Shown here: piece by piece, positions 59,323 to 64,000 of the stretch | Position numbering within the stretch: the stretch's first letter is position 1 | Layout of the letters: the number at the start of each line of letters is the position of its first letter | NCBI GenBank assembly: GCA_020073305.1 | Contig: JAIQFK010000029.1 | Span: 99,585 to 163,584, forward strand | Reading direction: 5' to 3' | DNA length: 64,000 nucleotides | Source of the DNA: Terriglobia bacterium | GTDB lineage: Bacteria > Acidobacteriota > Terriglobia > Bryobacterales > Bryobacteraceae | Notes under the pieces: generated by a model | The model's input: only the letters and a program-made list of their open reading frames with translations | Database searches by the model: none | Told to the model about the DNA's origin: nothing | Position numbers and translations under genes: made by a program

Positions 59323-60837
59323 TTACGTCAGCCCCAGCAGGCGATCCGGCCGGATCACGCCCAGCGACACTCCCGTCATCACCAACCCAATGCACATGAC
59401 GACGGCCGCGGAGAAGACGGGAATCAGGCGGAAGGCGGGATGCCGCGCGGCTTTTTCGCTGTCCGGCAGCAGGTGCTTGGCGTAGAGCACCAGGATGCCG
59501 ATGGACATGAGCACCACCGCGAGGCCGGCGCTGAAGCTGATCAGCAGGATCATTCCCAAGCCCACCCGGCCCAGCGCAATGGAGCTGAGCAGCAGCACCA
59601 GAGCGGAAGGGCAGGGCACCAGCCCGCCGCTGGCACCCAGCGCGATCAGGCTGCCCATGGTGACGTCGCCTTCGGGCACGTGGGTGTGGCCGTGCGGCCC
59701 GTGGTCGTGATCGTGAGCGTGGTCATGATGGTGGTGGCCGTCATGGCCGTGGCCGCGCAGCCGCATGGCGCGCTTGTAGAGCATCATCGCGCCGATCCAG
59801 ACGATCGAAACGCCGGATATCGCACCCAGCACCGGATAGATTTTTTCTGGCAGTACATACTGCGAAAGAAACAGCGTGGTGAATCCAAGGAAGAAAACGC
59901 TGACTGTGTGGGTGAACGTCACCATGCCGCCGAGGAAGATGGCGTGTTTGACGGTCCCTCGCGCACCCACCAGATACGCGGCCACGATGGTTTTGCCGTG
60001 GCCCGGTGACATAGCGTGAATGGCGCCGAGCATAAATGCAACCGCCAGGCCGACCAGCACCGTTCCAAAACCGATCTCGCGCTTGTTGAGCAATTGCGAA
60101 AGGAAGTCGCCGCGCACCACCGTGCCGGCCGCGGAGGCCTGTGGCGGAACTGCCGCCGTGGGCACTGGTCGATTGGCGGGCGCGACAGCCACTGGAACCG
60201 GTGCGGCCACGATCTCCGGCTTCTTCGGCCGCGCCTGTGCAGCCGCGACGCTCCATTCGAGCGATGCCCGCACATCCTGCGGGGGCGCGAGTGTTGGATC
60301 CTGCGGATACGCGGTGAGGGCCTGGCTGCGATCCAGATCACCCTGAGATGCGCGCTCGATCGCCGCGCCTTGGCCCCCGGCGATGATGATCTCTTTCCAG
60401 CCGGCGCGCTCCGCATAGTTGTGATCTTCATACTCGAGTTTGCCGCCGGCTGTGGCGACGCGCAGCCGCATGTTGAGGCGCATCACCGGCATGCCGCCGG
60501 CGCCGTCCGTCATCGTCACTTCCGTTGCACGAAGCAGCGGAACCACAGACCGGCCGTTGGCCGAAATCGCCAGGTTCTCAACCCACTGGCGTGCCTCGAT
60601 CCCGGCCTGCCGCTCAATCTCGCCGCGAGGGCTCGTGCCGGTGAGGTTCCATTTCTGCAGAAGCTCGAACGTTGGAATTTCCGCAAGATCCAGGACGTAA
60701 AGGATTTCCACCCCGCGTGCCGAGGGCTCAAGGCGCGCGTAGTGATTGACGCTGAAATTGCCCATGGGATGAGCGAGCAATCCGGCTGCAGACGCTGCCA
60801 GGGCCATTGCCAGCCACAGTGCTTTCGATTTCTCCAT
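59323..60837 (-). CDS. NicO-family nickel/cobalt transporter with exported N-terminal domain
   Basis: A 504-residue membrane protein. A signal peptide precedes an extracytoplasmic domain of about 230 residues (HPMGNFSVNHYARLEPS opening), a proline/alanine linker, and a NicO/RcnA-type permease domain from about residue 250 with the diagnostic HAMSPGHGKT motif. A cytoplasmic loop of about 25 residues near 365-390 is almost all His, Asp and Gly, a probable metal-binding loop typical of RcnA or NicO proteins. It may import or export nickel or cobalt; direction is not decidable here. Divergent from deoC by 47 bases. Confidence 0.85.
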   Translation of the reverse strand: MEKSKALWLAMALAASAAGLLAHPMGNFSVNHYARLEPSARGVEILYVLDLAEIPTFELLQKWNLTGTSPRGEIERQAGIEARQWVENLAISANGRSVVPLLRATEVTMTDGAGGMPVMRLNMRLRVATAGGKLEYEDHNYAERAGWKEIIIAGGQGAAIERASQGDLDRSQALTAYPQDPTLAPPQDVRASLEWSVAAAQARPKKPEIVAAPVPVAVAPANRPVPTAAVPPQASAAGTVVRGDFLSQLLNKREIGFGTVLVGLAVAFMLGAIHAMSPGHGKTIVAAYLVGARGTVKHAIFLGGMVTFTHTVSVFFLGFTTLFLSQYVLPEKIYPVLGAISGVSIVWIGAMMLYKRAMRLRGHGHDGHHHHDHAHDHDHGPHGHTHVPEGDVTMGSLIALGASGGLVPCPSALVLLLSSIALGRVGLGMILLISFSAGLAVVLMSIGILVLYAKHLLPDSEKAARHPAFRLIPVFSAAVVMCIGLVMTGVSLGVIRPDRLLGLT

Positions 60838-60884
60838 TACAATGGTCCCTACGAATTGTACGACGGTTTTGGATTTAAATACTT

Positions 60885-61670
60885 GTGGATACTGAGGAAC
60901 TCGACCAGCTCGCCGCCCGGATCGGCGAGGCGATCATTGCCCGCATGACGCCGCCCGTGTCATCGTGCGCCGCGGGCTGCGGCGGGACCCCGAAACCCGT
61001 GAGTGCCGTCGATCCGGCGGTAGCGCGTCTTATCGATCACACCTTGTTGCGGCCCGAAGCCAATCGCGACGACATTCTCCGGGTCTGCCGCGAGGCGCGC
61101 CGGTATAGCTTTGCCGCCGTTTGTGTGAATCCCTACTGGGTGTCCCTGGCCGTGAGTGAGCTGGCCGGCTCGCCCGTGAAGGTTGCCACCGTGGCTGGTT
61201 TTCCACTGGGCGCGACCAGCACGGAAAGCAAGATGGCGGAAGCCGCGGCGGCGCTGCGCCTGGGCGCCCGGGAAATTGATATGGTCCTCAATGTTGGCGC
61301 GTTGCGATCGGGCGATCTCGACACGGTGAAGCACGACATCCAGGCCCTAGCCGAAACGTGCCACGAGGCGTCCGCGATCGTCAAGGTGATCCTGGAAACT
61401 GTGCTGCTCGACGACCATCAGAAGGCCGTGGCCTGCACGCTGGCCCGCATGGCCGGCGCTGACTTTGTGAAGACGTCCACCGGATTCGGCCCGGCGGGCG
61501 CCACCACGCACGACGTGGCGTTGATGCGGCAGGTCGTAGGGCCGGAAATGGGCGTCAAGGCCGCCGGCGGCATACGGACGCTCGAAGATTTTCGCCAGAT
61601 GGTAGCCGCGGGAGCCAACCGCATCGGAGCCAGCTCGAGCGTAGCCATTGTCGAGGCCACCGCACGGTGA
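60885..61670 (+). CDS. deoC: deoxyribose-phosphate aldolase
   Basis: A 261-residue class I aldolase cleaving 2-deoxyribose 5-phosphate to glyceraldehyde 3-phosphate and acetaldehyde. Lys196 in [12 protein letters not shown] forms the Schiff base, Lys225 in [10 protein letters not shown] is the proton relay partner, and Asp132 in [12 protein letters not shown] completes the site. It has an N-terminal extension of about 40 residues with a cysteine-rich stretch (SSCAAGCGG). The start is GTG 60885. Short gap to the following GAF phosphatase gene (66 bases). Confidence 0.93.
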   Translation: MDTEELDQLAARIGEAIIARMTPPVSSCAAGCGGTPKPVSAVDPAVARLIDHTLLRPEANRDDILRVCREARRYSFAAVCVNPYWVSLAVSELAGSPVKVATVAGFPLGATSTESKMAEAAAALRLGAREIDMVLNVGALRSGDLDTVKHDIQALAETCHEASAIVKVILETVLLDDHQKAVACTLARMAGADFVKTSTGFGPAGATTHDVALMRQVVGPEMGVKAAGGIRTLEDFRQMVAAGANRIGASSSVAIVEATAR

Positions 61671-61736
61671 CCATGCTGCAGCTCTCCGCCCCGTCAGCCA
61701 TGTACCGAGCCGCGATCAAAGAGAGCGGTTGCTTGA

Positions 61737-63524
61737 GTGGCGCAGGCTTCAGCCCGCGAAGGTCGTATTAAACTCATGCAGGCCACCTCGCGCAAATCCA
61801 GTGTGCGGTTCCGCGAGCGGTCCGAGCTGCTCGATTTCCTGCTCGAGGTCACCACTGCAACCGCCAACACGCTGGACCTCGACCAACTGCTCTCGAACGT
61901 GGCGGACGTCGTCAAGAAGGTCATTCCCTACGAGCTGCTTGCCATCCTGCTTTACAGCGAGAAACGGCAGGACCTGCGGATCCGCTTCGCGGTGGGCCAT
62001 CGCGAGGAGGTGGTCCGAAATCTCTCCATTGCGCTCGGTGAAGGAATTACGGGCGCCGCCGCCGCGCAACGCGAGCCGATTCTGGTGCGCGACGTCCGGA
62101 CCGACCCCCGTTATCTGAACGCGCTCGATGCCGTGCGCAGCGAGTTGGCGGTGCCCATGCTGGCGCGGAACATGCTCGTGGGTGTCATCGATGTCCAGTC
62201 CACGCGCGAACACGCCTATAGCGAATACGACCGCGCGTTATTGCGCCTGATGGCTTCCCGTGTGGCGTCGTCGATCGATAACGCACGCCTCTACCGGCGC
62301 GCGGAGCGGCAGAACCGCACGCTGCGCACTTTGGCGCGGATTTCGCATGAATTCGCCTCCATTCTGGAACTGGATGAGCTGCTGAATAAGATTGCCGCGA
62401 CCATTCGCAGCTTGATCAACTACGATGCCTTCAGCATTCTCTTGGTGGATGAGCAGCAGAAAGTGCTGCGGCACCGGGTCAGCGTCCGGCACGACCGGCG
62501 CGTCAAGATCGACCACGTTCCGCTGGGCAAAGGCTTAACCGGCGCGGCGGCGGAGTCGCGCGAAGTGGTGCTCGTCGACGATACCTCTACCGACCCGCGT
62601 TACATCGCTTCCCATCCCGACATTCGCTCCGAGGTGGCGGTTCCGCTGATCGTCAAGGACCGTGTGGTGGGCGTGATGGACCTGGAGAGCGACCGCGTGG
62701 CCTATTTCACCGAGGATCACGTGCGCACCCTCGGGCTGCTGGCGCCCCAGATCGCCGCGTCGGTGGAAAATGCCCGGCTCTACGAGGAAGTTGCCAAGCG
62801 CCAGCGCCGCTTGGAGGAGGACTTGAAGGCCGCCCGCGAGTTGCAGAGCTGGCTGTTGCCGGTTGAGCCTCCTGACCTGGCAAACCTCGAGTTAGGCATC
62901 GGCCTGCGGCCGGCGCGCGAAATCAGCGGTGACATTTACGATTTCTCCGAGCACGACGACGAGCACGCCACGCTCGCCTTCGGCGACGTAAGCGGCAAAG
63001 GCGTGGCCGCGGCGCTCTATGGCTCGCTGATGTCGGGACTCTTGCGCACCACCGCGCTGCGCCGAAGGAATCCCGCGGCACTCATGAAGGCGCTGAATGA
63101 CGCGCTGGTGGCGCGCAAAGTCGAGTCCCGCTACGTGACGTTGCTCTTGATGGTCTGGCACCCGCATTCGCGCCTTTTCAATATGGCCAACGCCGGTGCG
63201 CTTCCGCCCATGATCTGCCGCGAGGGCGAAATCCTGAAGCTCCGCGTGGAGGGCGTGCCTCTGGGACTGCTGCCCGATCGCGACTACGAAGAGATCTCCT
63301 TCCAGGCCCAGGCCGGCGATGTGTTGGTGCTGTATTCCGACGGCGTCTCCGATCACCTGAGCCCGGCGGGTGAAGAGTACGGCCGTGGCCGTCTGGCCAA
63401 AGTCGTTCGTGAGGGCTGCAGCCGCCCCGCGCACGCCCTGGTCGAATCCATCTTCGCCGATCTCGACCACTTCAATCCCACCCTGTTCGACGATCAAACC
63501 CTGATCGTGCTGAAGGTGAAGTGA
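61737..63524 (+). CDS. GAF-GAF-SpoIIE (PP2C) phosphatase
   Basis: A soluble 595-residue regulatory phosphatase. Two GAF domains occupy about residues 40-185 (LDLDQLLSNVADVVKKVIPY) and 215-350 (LELDELLNKIAATIRSLINY), both near tetrapyrrole/cyclic-nucleotide-binding GAF families. A short coiled linker leads to a SpoIIE/PP2C domain from about residue 370: GDIYDFSEHDDEHATLAFGDVSGKGVAAALYGSLMSG and VLYSDGVSDHLSPAGEEYG carry metal-binding aspartates. Such RsbU/RsbP-type proteins dephosphorylate anti-sigma-factor antagonists in response to ligands. I show the GTG start at 61737; an ATG at 61776 is plausible. Its partner switch proteins are not in the window. Confidence 0.9.
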   Translation: MAQASAREGRIKLMQATSRKSSVRFRERSELLDFLLEVTTATANTLDLDQLLSNVADVVKKVIPYELLAILLYSEKRQDLRIRFAVGHREEVVRNLSIALGEGITGAAAAQREPILVRDVRTDPRYLNALDAVRSELAVPMLARNMLVGVIDVQSTREHAYSEYDRALLRLMASRVASSIDNARLYRRAERQNRTLRTLARISHEFASILELDELLNKIAATIRSLINYDAFSILLVDEQQKVLRHRVSVRHDRRVKIDHVPLGKGLTGAAAESREVVLVDDTSTDPRYIASHPDIRSEVAVPLIVKDRVVGVMDLESDRVAYFTEDHVRTLGLLAPQIAASVENARLYEEVAKRQRRLEEDLKAARELQSWLLPVEPPDLANLELGIGLRPAREISGDIYDFSEHDDEHATLAFGDVSGKGVAAALYGSLMSGLLRTTALRRRNPAALMKALNDALVARKVESRYVTLLLMVWHPHSRLFNMANAGALPPMICREGEILKLRVEGVPLGLLPDRDYEEISFQAQAGDVLVLYSDGVSDHLSPAGEEYGRGRLAKVVREGCSRPAHALVESIFADLDHFNPTLFDDQTLIVLKVK

Positions 63525-63796
63525 TCTCGAACCGCCCAGACCTGACTTTGAAGTGCCAGACAACTGCTTGTGCGTGCGTTTAATTCGTCCGCAACGAACG
63601 CAACTGGCACTAAAGGACTGGTAACCCCTGGCGACAAGGGAAGGTCTATGTCCGCGCCCACGCGTTTGGGAGACTGCCCGGTTGGTGGTGATAAGGGGAT
63701 TTGAACGAAGCCGCCCGCGCGGCGGACGCTTCGCGTGCGGGTAGATCAGCAGCCAAGTGATAGTGGGATAGTGTCGGGTCACAAGGAGGTGTCCCT
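63525..63796. other. intergenic region and probable left flank of a mobile element
   Basis: No gene. AGTGCCAG (63552-63559) and CTGGCACT (63604-63611) form an outer inverted pair enclosing GCGTGCGTT/AACGAACGC, a nested palindrome just after the phosphatase gene; it may terminate it or mark an element end. GATAGTG is repeated at 63759-63773. The sequence from about 63600 onward differs in style from the flanking gene and leads into an integrase gene. Confidence 0.4.
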
Positions 63797-64000
63797 GTGA
63801 CCCATTTACGCAAAACGATGCTCGAGGAACTCGAGCGTCGTAACTTTTCCCAGAATACAACACGCACTTACGTTCGCATCGTCGAGGACTTTGCCAGGTA
63901 CTTCCATCGGCAGCCCGACCAGTTAGGCCCTGAGCACATCCGCCAGTACCAGGCGCACCTGTTCCGCCAGCGAAAACTGGCCGCCAACACGGTGATGCAG
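63797..64000 (+). CDS. tyrosine recombinase/integrase, 3'-truncated by window edge
   Basis: GTG at 63797 is preceded by AAGGAGGT (63783-63790), a perfect ribosome-binding site. The 68 visible residues (THLRKTMLEELERRNFSQNT, then RTYVRIVEDFARYFHRQPDQ and HIRQYQAHLFRQRKLAANTV) are the N-terminal SAM-like core-binding domain of XerC/phage-type integrases, including the N-terminal helices that contact DNA. The catalytic domain is outside the window. Similar integrases travel with IS91-like elements and integron-type modules. Its presence suggests that a mobile element starts at this end. Confidence 0.82.
   Translation, partial: MTHLRKTMLEELERRNFSQNTTRTYVRIVEDFARYFHRQPDQLGPEHIRQYQAHLFRQRKLAANTVMQ

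Noticed and set aside
59690..59757. Repetitive stretch resembling a CRISPR or tandem repeat
   Set aside because: It encodes the His/Asp/Gly-rich metal loop of the NicO-type transporter; no spacers or conserved direct repeats.

Overview
The window is a 64-kb piece of a GC-rich chromosome that most resembles the Acidobacteriota, probably a Bryobacterales/Solibacter-type soil bacterium. This is inferred from gene content, because no rRNA gene is present. Supporting markers are an ADOP-type duplicated orphan permease directly behind a PadR regulator, several large serine/threonine kinases fused to beta-propeller or TPR domains, Tat-exported Gfo/Idh/MocA, TIM-barrel and SMP-30 proteins, a TonB receptor with a carboxypeptidase-like N-terminal domain, a PEP-CTERM protein, and the futalosine menaquinone gene mqnC. 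Coding density is high and genes often overlap by 4 bp.

Layout. 1-2.3 kb: tetrapyrrole genes hemC (cut by the window edge) and a fused methyltransferase/uroporphyrinogen-III synthase. 2.4-6.0 kb (minus): a glycosyltransferase-methyltransferase fusion, a sugar isomerase-like protein, a nucleotide-sugar epimerase and a DUF309 protein. 6.0-11.2 kb (plus): oxidoreductase, peroxiredoxin, thiE and two amino-acid permeases. 11.2-15.2 kb (minus): a flagellar C-ring cluster with fliG, fliM and three SpoA-domain (FliN-type) genes. 15.4-21.6 kb: an exported TIM-barrel protein and two tandem kinase-propeller genes, the second carrying two frameshifts. 21.7-32.6 kb: rplA-rplJ-rplL-rpoB-rpoC with a clear terminator; rplK is not in front of rplA. 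32.6-37.6 kb: small metabolic genes, including an AhpD/carboxymuconolactone-decarboxylase-like gene whose CxxC motif reads C-x-x-UGA (a candidate selenoprotein), two truncated genes fused tail to tail, and a tiny membrane-peptide gene. 37.7-40.2 kb: an MBOAT/SGNH O-acetylation pair. 40.4-47.2 kb: a DMT-type transporter, a TonB receptor, an exported methyltransferase-like protein, homoserine dehydrogenase and a PEP-CTERM protein. 47.3-54.7 kb: a double-kinase/TPR protein, mqnC, an aldolase-like protein lacking its lysine, and an aldo/keto reductase. 55.1-59.3 kb: padR-ADOP and an SMP-30 protein. 59.3-63.5 kb: a NicO-type metal transporter, deoC and a GAF-GAF-SpoIIE phosphatase. The last 0.2 kb begins a tyrosine-recombinase gene, so a mobile element probably follows.

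The observations I consider strongest are: (1) the in-frame UGA at the exact redox-cysteine position of the AhpD-like protein, followed by a hairpin at a SECIS-like distance; (2) a roughly 65-residue, eight-cysteine insertion near the N-terminus of RpoB; (3) a repeated regulatory segment upstream of both the TonB receptor and the PEP-CTERM gene; (4) an overlapping divergent -10 element that would make two genes leaderless, with several other leaderless candidates; (5) three families of dispersed intergenic repeats, one of which forms the first codons of an exported protein; (6) the kinase frameshifts and the fused gene remnants.
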